A DNA stretch of 64,000 bases. Source: Streptomyces sp. NBC_00490 (GTDB taxonomy: Bacteria; Actinomycetota; Actinomycetes; Streptomycetales; Streptomycetaceae). The stretch covers positions 10,106,001-10,170,000 of the forward strand of contig NZ_CP107869.1 of the NCBI RefSeq assembly GCF_036013645.1. The letters are read 5' to 3'. The first letter of the stretch is position 1; each line of letters starts with the position of its first letter. The translations under genes were made by a program, and so were the position numbers. Under the pieces are notes generated by a model. The model made no database searches. It saw only the letters and a list, made by a program, of their open reading frames with translations, and was not told where the DNA came from. This document shows, one piece after another, positions 33,599 to 42,594 of this stretch.

Positions 33599-34117
33599 AT
33601 GCGCGAAACCCCAGAAGAACTCGACAAGCTCCAGTTGCTCCTCGACTCCTCCCTCTCCGGCTCGACCGGACACCTCCGCTCGATTGTCGAGGGCCGCACC
33701 ATCACGGCGGCGCAGCTCACCGGGGTCCTCACCGGCATGTGCACGCTCGCCCTGTCCACGGTGACCGCGAAGGGCGAACCGCGGATCAGCGGCGTCGACG
33801 GGCATTTCCTGCACGGCCGGTGGCATTTCGGCACGGCGCGCAACGCCGCCAAGGCCCGTCATCTCGCGGCCCGTCCGGCCGCCAGCGTCGCGCACCTGCG
33901 CGGCGAGGACCTCGGCGTGTTCACCCACGGCACGGTGGAGGAGATGAACCCCCAGGACGCCGAGACCACGGCCGACTGGCCAGAACTCCTCGCCTACGTG
34001 AAGGACTTCTACGGCGACGACACCTTCGACTGGAACCGCGAGGTCGTCTACTACCGGCTGAACCCGCACTGGATGACCGTCTACGCCCCCGACCTCGACA
34101 AGCTCACCGGCACGTGA
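33599..34117 (+). CDS. Pyridoxamine 5'-phosphate oxidase-like FMN-binding protein
   Basis: A 172-residue split-barrel protein. MCTLALSTVTAKGEPRISGV and VDGHFLHGRWHFGTARNAAK cover the first barrel strands and the phosphate-binding loop. The segment AARPAASVAHLRGEDLGVFT and the end VVYYRLNPHWMTVYAPDLD are typical of the PNPOx-like superfamily. Relatives bind FMN, F420 or haem and reduce diverse substrates. ATG 33599 starts the homologous part; ATG 33557 is also possible. It is monocistronic. Confidence 0.82.
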   Translation: MRETPEELDKLQLLLDSSLSGSTGHLRSIVEGRTITAAQLTGVLTGMCTLALSTVTAKGEPRISGVDGHFLHGRWHFGTARNAAKARHLAARPAASVAHLRGEDLGVFTHGTVEEMNPQDAETTADWPELLAYVKDFYGDDTFDWNREVVYYRLNPHWMTVYAPDLDKLTGT

Positions 34118-34316
34118 CGCCGGACCCGTTGACGAAGGCCTGCACTTGCGCGTCCGTGGGTGCGGGCCCGGTTGGTTCTTTCGGTAGTTGGTGGCGTCAG
34201 TTGTCCGTGAAAGCTGACGGCACCAGGTGATGGCCCAGATGGATGTTCGCGAATTCTGACGTCACCATCGGGGTGGCGGTGTCAAGCTGGATGTGCTCAG
34301 TAAAGGAGCACCCCCG

Positions 34317-34640
34317 ATGCCGCCTGGCCAGTCGAAGGTTGAGTTGCACGCCGAGCTGCGGCCCGACTTCCACGATGGCATGTCGAACCGGGCGTTGCCG
34401 TGCAAGTACGGCGTCACTTGGAGCACGGTCGACAAGTCCCTGACCTCGGTTTGGCCGCAGCCACGCATGACGAGCGCTTCGGCGCGGCCGGCGAAGCGGG
34501 ATCCGTTCACGCTGCTGATCGACGAGATCCTACTCAATGATCTGGACGCGACCAGGAAACAGCGCCACACCGCCACCCCGGATCTACCGCCGTCGGATCG
34601 ACGAGCACTCCTCGTCCGAGGCATTGCGTTGACCACTTGA
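34317..34640 (+). pseudogene. N-terminal relic of an IS21-family transposase
   Basis: From ATG 34317 the frame reads MPPGQSKVELHAELRPDFHD, RALPCKYGVTWSTVDKSLTS and DPFTLLIDEILLNDLDATRK QRHTAT. This is the helix-turn-helix start of IS21 IstA (S-R-LE-KYGV-W-TV-KAL). The normal continuation TRIFHRL-DEHG can be traced only in other frames before the similarity stops near 34620. The integrase core and IstB are absent. Confidence 0.75.
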
Positions 34641-34711
34641 ACCCGCACCGATGAGAGGGCGCAAGCGTCCTGCGAGCAACCGCGCGGTCCCGCCAGGCAC
34701 TGAGAGGGTGT

Positions 34712-35467
34712 TTATGCCTTGCTCGCGACCACCATGTAGTTCTCGGCCTCAAGATCGAACGTGCTCAGTTCCGTTTGGAGCCCGACCCGGTGCAGCTCGA
34801 CTTCGAGTTCCTCGTACCGGTAGGGCCAGCAGGACAGCAGTTCCGAGCGGACAAGAACCAACCCGGTCGCATCAACTTGCGCGATCGCAATCTCGATGTG
34901 GTGCTCCTCCTCCCAACGCGGCGCAATCTCCCAGCGGTAGACCACGACGGCATCGCGACCGTTCCGGCGGACGAGTCGGTCACTGATCTCCAGCCGGGAA
35001 CCTCTGGCCCTCACGAGTTCCCACGTGCGGGATGTGAGTACCAAGCGCCCGCCGGGGCGCAGAAGCCGTGACATCGACTCCAGAGCAGCACCCCTGCCTG
35101 TCGCGCCCGGGGCATGGTGAAGCGAGTTGCCAACGCAGAACACCATGTCGAACGTGTTGTCCTGGAAATGTTCGGGCAACTCTTCCCAGTTCGCCCGTAC
35201 GGCCCGGACGGATGCCCCGAACTCCTTGGACAACTCTGCAGTCCGACGAACCATCGCCTCGCTGGCGTCAGTTGCGACAACCTGTATGCCACGACCGGCG
35301 AGGCCAACCGCCAACTGTCCGGTTCCGCACGAACAGTCAAGGACGTGAGCATTCGACGGCAGGAGATTGAGTACGTCGTCGAACGACGCAGCGAACTCGG
35401 CTGGAGGCAACTTTGCATCCGAGATGAGCCATTCGTACACCTCGGCAAGCACGTCATAGCCTGTCAC
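34712..35467 (-). CDS. Class I SAM-dependent methyltransferase
   Basis: A 251-residue soluble enzyme. Motif I is VLDCSCGTGQLAVGLAGRG (residues about 42-60), the acidic loop is VVATDASEAMV, motif post-II is FDMVFCVGNSLHHAPGA and motif III is LLRPGGRLVLTSR. The C-terminal RWEEEHHIEIAIAQVD and LSCWPYRYEELEVELHRVGL resemble glycine/sarcosine or small-molecule methyltransferases. GTG 35467 is preferred because GGAGG lies eight bases upstream; GTG 35485 is also open. Cysteines replace the usual small residues in the G-x-G loop (CSCGTG). Substrate unknown. Confidence 0.85.
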   Translation of the reverse strand: MTGYDVLAEVYEWLISDAKLPPAEFAASFDDVLNLLPSNAHVLDCSCGTGQLAVGLAGRGIQVVATDASEAMVRRTAELSKEFGASVRAVRANWEELPEHFQDNTFDMVFCVGNSLHHAPGATGRGAALESMSRLLRPGGRLVLTSRTWELVRARGSRLEISDRLVRRNGRDAVVVYRWEIAPRWEEEHHIEIAIAQVDATGLVLVRSELLSCWPYRYEELEVELHRVGLQTELSTFDLEAENYMVVASKA

Positions 35468-35600
35468 AACCACTACCTCCGTCACGCGGCAGACTCACGG
35501 CAGGACGTCAGTCCATCAGCGGAGCAAGCCGGGCACCAATGGTTTTCGCAAGGGTGGCTCTGACGGTGTTTGTCAGTTGCCCGGCTGAGTGGATGGCACC

Positions 35601-35708
35601 GGTTGCCTGAGCCGCTCCATCGAACAGCTCCAAGCCGCCCACGCCATGCTCGGCTCGATCATCCACGCAGGCGAAGCGATCACCACCCGCGTCGGCCGCA
35701 ACGGATAG
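35601..35708 (+). pseudogene. Short gene tail of unknown origin
   Basis: The frame ending at TAG 35706-35708 reads LSRSIEQLQAAHAMLGSIIH and AGEAITTRVGRNG. It is helical and coding-like but has no start nearby. Probably the end of a lost gene; family not recognised. Confidence 0.3.
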
Positions 35709-35758
35709 GGACGTGACCTCACAGCGGACGCCTCCACAACCTCGCCGGCACCATCTGA

Positions 35759-35831
<73 letters not shown>

Positions 35832-36076
35832 CTCCGGCGTTGCGTCGACAACGGCAGACAGGCCGCCGGATCCTTCGACCTCATCTGCGAGCCCGGCTGG
35901 GAGCTCCGTTTGGATCCGGGCCTTACCGCAGTTGTACCGTGGACGGCGGGTGCACGCGTCGCTTCCGGCACCCCAGCTGGAGAGCGCCGCTCTGCTGGTC
36001 GTCGCCTGCGCTGTCAGAACCCCCTGCTTGGTCCGCGGTGCGGGAAGGAGTCGGCAGAGTCCCGTAGGGCCTGCCG

Positions 36077-36345
36077 GTGTGTCACGTGGCCGGCCGTCCC
36101 GAACAGCGGCACCTCGCCGGGCAGCTCGGCGAGTTCGATGCAGAGAGCGAGAACCTGCGCATCTCCCGCAAGGCCCTCCTCACTCTCCCCGCGCCCTCAC
36201 CCACCTCCGAGCTGGAGCGTCCCGACATCCCGGACCGCCCCGTCTATCCGCAGATCCTCACCGCCCTGGCCGACGCGGGCCGGCCGATGCGAGCCCGCGA
36301 CCTCTGCCAGGCCCTCGACGGCAGCGGTTACGAGTCCTCAAGTGC
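36077..36345 (+). pseudogene. Winged-helix accessory-protein relic
   Basis: The frame reads CHVAGRPEQRHLAGQLGEFD, ENLRISRKALLTLPAP and PVYPQILTALADAGRPMRAR DLCQALD. The last part matches a small winged-helix domain often seen in Streptomyces proteins linked to mobile elements (YQQILAVFADADRPLRARDV). The end of that domain is cut off where the convergent reductase gene begins, and no start or ribosome site is visible. Confidence 0.45.
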
Positions 36346-37239
36346 GCCGCTCATGTGCCGGCTGCTATCCAGCTGCGCCATCAGTCGCGTCCGGCCCGAC
36401 TGCTGCAGCCAGGTACCGAAGTCCATGAGGCCGGGGTGGGTCTTGCGCAGGGGTTCGGGGTCGGAGTCGTAGTAGGACTCGTTCGCCCAGGTGAACACCT
36501 TGGCAACCTCGGGGTCGTGTTCCCAGAGAATGTCGAGCGGCACGTGTGTGTGCGGGATCGGCCGGCCGGCCGCGGCGCTCAGCGCAGCGGCGATCTGAGG
36601 GGCGGTCAGCCGATCGCCGGTGATCTCCATGGCCTGGCCCAGGTAGGTGTCCGCCTTCGCGAAGACCAGTGCGGCGAGTGCGCCGATGTCATCGATGGCG
36701 ATCAGCTGCATGACGAGGTCGTCGTACCAGGGCACGGTGAGGGTGCCGTTCTGGAAGAAGCGCGCCGGGCTGGTGAAATCCTCCATGAACCCGGCGGGGC
36801 GCAGGATCGTCGCGGGCACACCCAACTCGTGGATGTGCTGCTCGATCTGCCATTTGTCGATGGGGCCCCAGCCGCGCTCCATGTAGAAGCGGTTCTGGCT
36901 CTCCATGCCGCCGACCGACGAATACACCAGGTGTTGCACGCCTGCGGCCTTGGCTGCATCCGCGATGTTCTTGCCCTGTGTGATCTCGTTGTCGTTGGCG
37001 GACTGAACGCTGTATACGCCGTAGGTGCCGCGTATCGCCGCGTCGAGGGAGGCACGGTCATCCAGGTCGCCGCGGACGACCTGGGCGCCGGAGGCGGCGA
37101 GCGCGGCTGCGGCCGGGGCGGTGTCGTCACGGACCAGAGCGCGGACCCGCCAGCCGGCGGCGAGCAGGTGGCGGGCGGTGGCGCCGCCCTGGTTCCCGGT
37201 GGAGCCGGTGACGAGAACGGTCTTGTCGTGGGTGTTCAT
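36328..37239 (-). CDS. NmrA-like NAD(P)-binding reductase
   Basis: A 303-residue atypical short-chain dehydrogenase. The N-terminal glycine motif is VLVTGSTGNQGGATARHLLA (residues 7-26), followed by ALVRDD and GDLDDRASLDAAIRGTYGVY. YSSVGGMESQNRFYME and ILRPAGFMEDFTSP are diagnostic of NmrA/HSCARG-type proteins, which sense or use NADP(H). The Tyr-x-x-x-Lys pair of classical SDRs is absent. ATG 37239 has AAGGAG upstream. It is divergent from a TetR gene across a 36-bp dyad, so it is the likely target of that repressor. Confidence 0.87.
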   Translation of the reverse strand: MNTHDKTVLVTGSTGNQGGATARHLLAAGWRVRALVRDDTAPAAAALAASGAQVVRGDLDDRASLDAAIRGTYGVYSVQSANDNEITQGKNIADAAKAAGVQHLVYSSVGGMESQNRFYMERGWGPIDKWQIEQHIHELGVPATILRPAGFMEDFTSPARFFQNGTLTVPWYDDLVMQLIAIDDIGALAALVFAKADTYLGQAMEITGDRLTAPQIAAALSAAAGRPIPHTHVPLDILWEHDPEVAKVFTWANESYYDSDPEPLRKTHPGLMDFGTWLQQSGRTRLMAQLDSSRHMSGALEDS

Positions 37240-37264
37240 AGTGGTCTCCTTGGAGCTCGACAAT

Positions 37265-37300
37265 ATCTGCACTCGATGCGAGTTTGCATTGAGTGCAGAT
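37265..37300. promoter_or_regulatory. TetR-type operator between nmrA-like and tetR genes
   Basis: ATCTGCACTC (37265-37274) and GAGTGCAGAT (37291-37300) are perfect complements. The interior adds ATGC/GCAT, making a 36-bp dyad centred between the divergent genes. A further TGCAGTATT lies near 37311. Binding by the adjacent TetR protein is inferred. Confidence 0.75.
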
Positions 37301-37327
37301 TCGCTGTCAATGCAGTATTCTCGGGGC

Positions 37328-37963
37328 ATGGTCATGCGAGAGCAGCACGCCCCGGCGCCTTCCCTGCGCGAGAGGAAGCGGGAACGTACCCGTCAGGCAC
37401 TGGTCGACGCAGCGGCGGAGCTGTTCGAACGCAAGGGATACGACGAGACGACCGTCGCTGAGATCGCGGCGGCGGCAGAGATCGGCACCCGGACCTTTTT
37501 CAGCTATTTCGCGAGCAAGGAAGACATCCTGTTCCCCGACAGTGACGCGCGGGCGCGGACCACGATCGAGGCGATCGCCAACCGCGATCCGGCCGAGGGG
37601 CCCGTGGATGTGCTGGTGCGGGCGCTGGAGATCGTCGCCGAAACCGATGCCGACATGGTCAGCCCGATGGCAGCCGTGCGAATGAGACTGTTTCGAACCG
37701 TGCCGGCAGTGCGGGGCAAGGCGCTGCAGATCCAGATGTCGGCACAACAGGAGATCGCGCGGGCCCTGCAGGCGGCCTTCCCCGGCGAGCTGGACCGGGT
37801 GGGCGCGGCAGCTCTGGCCGGGGCACTCACAGGCGCGGTGAACGGCGCGCTCGACGCGCTCATGGACGACGAGGATGCTGCCACCGTCGCTCTCGCCGCC
37901 GATCGGTTGCGTGAACGGGTACAGCGGGCGACGGAACTGGCGCTCAGGCCCTGGCGAAGCTGA
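37328..37963 (+). CDS. TetR-family transcriptional regulator
   Basis: A 211-residue repressor. The DNA-binding domain is at about residues 18-65 (RTRQALVDAAAELFERKGYD, TTVAEIAAAAEIGTRTFFSY, FASKEDILF). The ligand domain includes VDVLVRALEIVAETDADMVS and LAGALTGAVNGALDALMDDE. GTRTFFSYFASKE is typical of the AcrR/MftR-like group. ATGs at 37328 and 37334 are both possible. It is divergent from the NmrA-like reductase with the shared dyad between them, so it probably represses both. Confidence 0.9.
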   Translation: MVMREQHAPAPSLRERKRERTRQALVDAAAELFERKGYDETTVAEIAAAAEIGTRTFFSYFASKEDILFPDSDARARTTIEAIANRDPAEGPVDVLVRALEIVAETDADMVSPMAAVRMRLFRTVPAVRGKALQIQMSAQQEIARALQAAFPGELDRVGAAALAGALTGAVNGALDALMDDEDAATVALAADRLRERVQRATELALRPWRS

Positions 37964-38152
37964 GAGACGGGCGCGGCCTTCCTGTCGCCCGTTCAGCCGC
38001 ATGCCGACGAGGCGAGGAGCCTGCGCCGTGCACGTGGCCTGTCCAAAGCCCTGCACAACGTGCCGTGCGGGGCTCGGACGCAGGCACTCGGCTTGACGCC
38101 GCGGCCGCACTGTCAAGCTTCCTCGGTAGCGGGAGCGCACCCACGGTTCGGA

Positions 38153-38602
38153 TCACGGGGTGGAGATCTTGTGGACAGCGGTGTCGTCGGGGTTCAGCTG
38201 TCGCCCGTCCGCGGACAGCACTTCCAGCGTGCGGAGGCGATGTCCCTGTCGGCGGTCGACCAGCTGTGAGTGTGGTTCGCCGGGGGCGAAGAGGTTCTGT
38301 TCGCCCCACTGTCGCAGGGCCACGATGACCGGGAAGAGCGCCTTTCCCTTCGGAGTCAGCACGTATTCGCGGTAGGCGCTGCCGTCCGAGGCGGGGACGG
38401 ATTCGAGGACACCGCCAGCGACCAGGGTGCGCAGTCGCGCGGAGAGGATGTTCTTCGCCACGCCGAGGCTGCGCTGGAACTCCCCAAAGCGTCGGCTTCC
38501 GTCGAAGGCGTCCCGCACGATCAGCAGGGACCACCAGTCGCCGATCGCGTCCACCGACCGGGCGACGGGGCATTCGCTGTCGTTGAAACGCGTCCTGGTC
38601 AC
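38153..38602 (-). CDS. HxlR-family transcriptional regulator
   Basis: A 149-residue winged-helix protein. SECPVARSVDAIGDWWSLLI is the HxlR signature with its N-terminal Cys; VRDAFDGSRRFGEFQRSLGV, AKNILSARLRTLVAGGVLE and YREYVLTPKGKALFPVI complete the domain. The C-terminal tail (QLVDRRQGHRLRTL, LNPDDTAVH) is longer than usual. GTG 38602 or 38605 follows GAGGG; 38623 is also in frame. HxlR proteins often sense electrophiles or drugs. It is divergent from an MFS exporter with a dyad between them. Confidence 0.88.
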   Translation of the reverse strand: MTRTRFNDSECPVARSVDAIGDWWSLLIVRDAFDGSRRFGEFQRSLGVAKNILSARLRTLVAGGVLESVPASDGSAYREYVLTPKGKALFPVIVALRQWGEQNLFAPGEPHSQLVDRRQGHRLRTLEVLSADGRQLNPDDTAVHKISTP

Positions 38603-38637
38603 CACGGCGTCCCTCACTCTCACGATGGTTGCAACAT

Positions 38638-38670
38638 GCTACCAAGAAAGTTACCGTCACTATTGGTAGC
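38638..38670. promoter_or_regulatory. HxlR operator between hxlR-like and MFS genes
   Basis: GCTACCAA (38638-38645) and TTGGTAGC (38663-38670) are perfect inverted repeats, with GTTACCGTCAC between them. The position between the two divergent starts fits a shared operator. The MFS ATG is 29 bases downstream. Confidence 0.68.
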
Positions 38671-38699
38671 AAGATGAAACCGAATGTGCGGGGGTGCCG

Positions 38700-39944
38700 A
38701 TGTCAGGTAACGGTGAGGCCGGAACACCACGGACCGAAGCCCGAAACGTGGAAGGTTCCGCGTTCGTCCTGTCCCGAGGCACCGTCATACTGTTCGCCGT
38801 CGCCTGTGGGGCCGCGGTTGCCAACGTCTACTTCTCCCAGCCGCTACTGGTGACGATGGGCCACGACCTCGCCATGAGCCCGGCACTTATCGGCAGCGTG
38901 GTCACCCTCACGCATGTCGGATACGGGCTGGGCCTCTTCTTCCTCGTGCCGCTGGGCGACCTGGCCGACCGCCGACGGCTCATCGTGGCCCAATTGGTGC
39001 TCCTGGTAGGGGCGCTGGCCGTGATAGCCGCCGCGCACACCGCAGTGATCCTGCTGGCGGGCATGGCGGTGATGGGGCTTCTCGCGGTCGTCACCCAGAC
39101 GCTCGTGGCCTTCGCGACATCACTGGCGCCTCCAGCCATGCGGGGACGGGTCGTCGGTGTGGTCACCAGCGGCGTGGTCATCGGAATTCTGCTCGCCCGC
39201 ACCGCGTCTGGCCTCATGGCCGATCTCGCGGGCTGGCGTTCCGTCTACCTCACCTCGGCGTTGCTCACCGCTCTGCTTGCCTTGGTCCTGTACCGAGTAC
39301 TGCCGTCCCACAGCGACGCTCCGCCGGCATCTCTGCGCTACGGACAGCTCCTGCGCTCCACGATCGCCCTGTTCGCAGAGGAACGACTGCTGCGGTTGCG
39401 GGCTTTGTATGGTCTGTTGATCTTCGCTGCCTTCAGCACCTTGTGGAGCAGCATCGCGCTGCCGCTCAGTGAGGGCCCGTATTTCCTGCCCCACAGTGCG
39501 ATCGGGGTGTTGGGGCTGATCGGTGTCGCCGGCGCCCTGGCCGCGACCGTGGCGGGCCGTCTGAACGACCGGGGACTCTCCCAACGGACCACCGGCATCG
39601 CCCTGACGCTGCTCGCCGCCTCGTGGCTGCCCTTGGCCTTCACCCGCAGCTCGCTCTGGGCCCTGGTCGTCGGGGTGATCCTTCTCGACCTCGCCGTGCA
39701 GGCGGTCCACGTCACCAATCAGACCCTGATCTACGCGTTGCGCCCGGACGCGGGCAGCCGGCTGATCGGCGGATACATGGTCTTCTACTCGATCGGCAGC
39801 GCTACCGGTGCCATCGCCGCGACCTCCCTCTACACGGTGGCCGGCTGGGGCGCCGTATGCACACTGGGTGCCGCGTTCAGCTGCCTCGGGCTCGCGCTGT
39901 GGGCGTTCACACGACGCAGCACCCCGGACCCCGTCGGCAAATGA
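38700..39944 (+). CDS. MFS transporter, 12-helix drug-efflux type
   Basis: A 414-residue inner-membrane exporter with about 12 helices. VYFSQPLLVTMGHDLAMSPA begins the first loop; the MFS signature between helices 2 and 3 is GDLADRRRLIV. Later helices include IFAAFSTLWSSIALPLSEG and FYSIGSATGAIAATSLYTVA. The NVYFSQPLL opening is typical of the YgaY/NepI-like purine or drug-efflux group. ATG 38700 lies behind GCGGGGG; GTG 38694 is in frame. It is probably controlled by the divergent HxlR regulator through the dyad at 38638. Confidence 0.9.
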   Translation: MSGNGEAGTPRTEARNVEGSAFVLSRGTVILFAVACGAAVANVYFSQPLLVTMGHDLAMSPALIGSVVTLTHVGYGLGLFFLVPLGDLADRRRLIVAQLVLLVGALAVIAAAHTAVILLAGMAVMGLLAVVTQTLVAFATSLAPPAMRGRVVGVVTSGVVIGILLARTASGLMADLAGWRSVYLTSALLTALLALVLYRVLPSHSDAPPASLRYGQLLRSTIALFAEERLLRLRALYGLLIFAAFSTLWSSIALPLSEGPYFLPHSAIGVLGLIGVAGALAATVAGRLNDRGLSQRTTGIALTLLAASWLPLAFTRSSLWALVVGVILLDLAVQAVHVTNQTLIYALRPDAGSRLIGGYMVFYSIGSATGAIAATSLYTVAGWGAVCTLGAAFSCLGLALWAFTRRSTPDPVGK

Positions 39945-40051
39945 CCCCGCGCAGCGAATGGGCGAGGTTGGGTCAGAATCGGCTCTGGTCACCCGAACAG
40001 GTCCTGATCCAGATCGACTTGCTGACGCCAGCACATTGTAGGATCCGCAAG

Positions 40052-40789
40052 GTGGCAGAACTGATCAAGAACAGTGCGATCCCGCCTGACGATTGCTCGG
40101 ACCAACCCACCCGCGACCAAGTCATTGGCCGGATCGCCGATCACCTTACGGCCCAGGACCCCGGGCATCCGCTTCGGGTCGCGGTGGACGGTATCACCGC
40201 CGCAGGGAAGACGACCCTGGCCCGTGCACTGGCATCTGCGGTCGCCGGTCGCGGCCGACCTGCGATTCACCTGTCCATGGACGGGTTCCACCACCCGCGC
40301 GCCCACCGCCACCGGCAGGGCCGCGACTCAGCAGCCGGCTACTACGAAGACGCCTACGACTTTCCCACGTTCGCACGGACAGTACTCATACCGATGGGCC
40401 CAGGAGGCGACCGCCGCTACCTCGGTCGCATCATCGACCTGGCCAGCGACCGGCGAATCGACGAACCCCCAGTCACCGCGCCGGCCGAAGCGGTGCTGAT
40501 CGTGGACGGCAGCTTCCTCCAGCACAGCGAACTGGCCCACCTGTGGGATGAGGTCGTGTTCGCCGACACCAGCTTCCTCGTCGCCCGCCGACGCGGCACT
40601 ACGAGGGACGCCGCACTCTTCGGTGGACTTGAACAGGCCGAGAAGGCCTTCGACAACCGTTATCACGCAGCCTGTCGGCAGTACCTGACCGAGGTCGACC
40701 CGGCCACGAGAGCAAGCATCGTCATCGGCAACGACGACATCGATCACCCTGAACTACGACGCATCGGCGACCTCTCACGGCCCCAATAG
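40052..40789 (+). CDS. Uridine kinase-like P-loop NTPase
   Basis: A 245-residue kinase-like protein. The P-loop is RVAVDGITAAGKTTLARALA (residues about 42-61). Then come a substrate segment IHLSMDGFHHPRAHRHRQGR with the DGFH motif of uridine kinase/phosphoribulokinase relatives, YYEDAYDFPTF, and the Walker-B-like VLIVDGSFLQHSELAHLWDE. The LID may be FLVARRRGTTRD. Such proteins phosphorylate nucleosides or sugars; the substrate is unclear. GTG 40052 follows AGGA and sits in the homologous start. Monocistronic. Confidence 0.85.
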   Translation: MAELIKNSAIPPDDCSDQPTRDQVIGRIADHLTAQDPGHPLRVAVDGITAAGKTTLARALASAVAGRGRPAIHLSMDGFHHPRAHRHRQGRDSAAGYYEDAYDFPTFARTVLIPMGPGGDRRYLGRIIDLASDRRIDEPPVTAPAEAVLIVDGSFLQHSELAHLWDEVVFADTSFLVARRRGTTRDAALFGGLEQAEKAFDNRYHAACRQYLTEVDPATRASIVIGNDDIDHPELRRIGDLSRPQ

Positions 40790-41590
40790 CCCGCATGGCC
40801 GTCCAGCCAGCCGATCCTCGCACCGATGTCCACCACCATTGGCAAGACAACGGCTTCTGGCACGAATATGGTCCCCACCCGTACCCACAACAACGAGTGA
40901 ACTGGCCAGCAGCCACGTACTGCAACGGTGCTTGTTCTGATTGCTGGGCAGCTGTCATGAACTGTGCCCGCGTCGTTTGCACTGGCCGATGCGGGCTTGG
41001 CGGCGGCGTCGCCAGTTTGGGTGCTGGAGGGTGTCCGGTGAGCCCTCGGCCGGAGCACTTCATGGTGCACGAGGAGCAGGTGCTGTCCCAGATCCGCCGC
41101 TCGATCCTCGACCGCGAAGAAGCCTTGCGGTGCGTGAGCTGGGAGCGGCCGTGGGACTGCGCAGCCCAGCATCGTGCGTGTGCCTGGTGGCGAGTGTGCT
41201 GGCGCCGGTCGCACGGTTGAGGGTCCGTGCCTCCCCGTCGCCACCACCGGTGGCGAGCCACTGAGCCTTTCCCAACTTCACGTTGAGGGTGCGTGGCTCG
41301 CCCGACTACGACGTGACGTCGGTCCAGCACTGGTGATCAGCTGCGGTCTTCGACGCTGCTGTCGGTGATCGCCGCACCCAGGGCTGCATCTCGGGCGCGG
41401 CCTTCTTTGGGTCCGGGCGTTTGAGTCCCGGCTGCTGGCGTCCCCCCGGCCCTGCCATCAAATCCCCTCCGTTCACTACCCGTTCATTGGCGTTCACCGC
41501 TCACGAATGACAGAAAGGCCCGGTCATGCGGATGCGGCAGCCGCGATAACTGGGGCCGTACATAACGTCGTTCACGAAAGGTGGCGCCCC
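40790..41590. other. Gene-poor stretch with one possible fragment
   Basis: A 53-codon frame from ATG 41062 (MVHEEQVLSQIRRSILDREE) looks coding for about 23 residues and then degrades, ending at 41220. The remainder has no recognisable gene on either strand. Confidence 0.35.
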
Positions 41591-41824
41591 ATGAGCGGGC
41601 TCTACAACATCGATTTGGTCGTGGGCCTCGTGGTGGCCCGCACCTTCCTGGCCCCTCTCGCACGAGCCGTCGTACTCACCGCCGCGCTGGCGCTCGTGCT
41701 GCGCGGAAGCAGCGCTGCCGAGCGTCCAGCCCTGCTGAATGCCTCGGCCCGGGTGCTGGTCTCCCTGCTGCCGGTCGCCCCGGGCGGGTCATGTCTATGG
41801 CCAAAGCGGCGCTCGCGAGGCTGA
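41591..41824 (+). CDS. Possible small hydrophobic protein
   Basis: ATG 41591 follows AAAGGTGG. The 77-residue product is hydrophobic over residues 6-40 (NIDLVVGLVVARTFLAPLAR, AVVLTAALALVLRG) and ends in a basic tail. This could be a small membrane protein, but there is no recognised family and no conserved neighbour. Confidence 0.35.
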   Translation: MSGLYNIDLVVGLVVARTFLAPLARAVVLTAALALVLRGSSAAERPALLNASARVLVSLLPVAPGGSCLWPKRRSRG

Positions 41825-42241
41825 CTGCCAGGGATTGGTCATTTCAGTGGGTGCTCTGCGAGAGCTTGACGGTTCTCGTTGCGCTTGAGTAGAGCTGTCT
41901 ACTGCGGTCTGCACGATCACTCTCATGCTGTCGTGGCTTGCTGCATGGCCTGCCTGGTCACGGCTGAGCGCGGTGAACCCGTCCGATGCCGTCCAGCTGA
42001 CCAGCGCGCCCGTAGACACCTCGGTCACCCGCAGCCCCGGTCGAGCTATCGGCCTGATCCAGTACCTGAAAGCCGGCCCCGACCAGGTAAGAACTCACCC
42101 ACGCCACGAGTTCAGCCGGAGTACACGACACGCCCGTCGCCTGCCCACGAGAAGCCTGTTCGGACGGCGGCAGGATGCGGGGACCCTGGCCGCCGGGGAC
42201 AAGGCGGTGGGCCGCCACCGGGTGGCCCACCCGTACACGCT
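41825..42241. other. Intergenic stretch, no gene seen
   Basis: No supported coding frame. It ends in the hairpin terminator at 42242. Confidence 0.4.
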
Positions 42242-42277
42242 GACGGCTCCCGCCCTGCGAACAGGGAGGGAGCCGTC
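42242..42277. terminator. Strong hairpin downstream of the GlsB-like gene
   Basis: GACGGCTCCC (42242-42251) pairs perfectly with GGGAGCCGTC (42268-42277). The stem continues inward with GCCCTG/CAGGGA. It lies 35 bases after the stop of the minus-strand gene. Confidence 0.7.
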
Positions 42278-42312
42278 TCAGGTGTGTCCGGAGGCGTTTT
42301 GCCTACCGCGGG

Positions 42313-42594
42313 TCATGCGTGGCGGTGCGAATGCCGCCGGCTGCCGGTGACGAGGCGGTAGAGGGCGAGCAGGATGACGGAGCCGGCGATCGCGGCGATC
42401 CAGGTGGAGAGTTCGAAGAACCCGTCGATGGAGTCGACGCCGAAGGCGACCTTGCCGAGCCAGCCGCCGAGCAGACCGCCGGCGATCCCGATGAGCATGG
42501 TGATGATGATGCCGCCGGGGTCCTTGCCCGGCATCAGGGCCTTGGCGATGGCGCCGGCGAGCAGGCCGATGATGATCCACGCGAGAATGCCCAT
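42313..42594 (-). CDS. GlsB/YeaQ/YmgE-family stress membrane protein
   Basis: A 93-residue protein with three membrane helices: MGILAWIIIGLLAGAIAKAL, GIIITMLIGIAGGLLGGWL and STWIAAIAGSVILLALYRLV. The motif GLLAGAIAKALMPGKDPGG, with two glycine-rich helices, is the hallmark of the transglycosylase-associated/GlsB family. These small proteins respond to general stress; no enzymatic activity is proven. ATG 42594 follows GGAGAGG. The His/Arg-rich tail (GSRRHSHRHA) is an addition. A terminator follows. Confidence 0.92.
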   Translation of the reverse strand: MGILAWIIIGLLAGAIAKALMPGKDPGGIIITMLIGIAGGLLGGWLGKVAFGVDSIDGFFELSTWIAAIAGSVILLALYRLVTGSRRHSHRHA

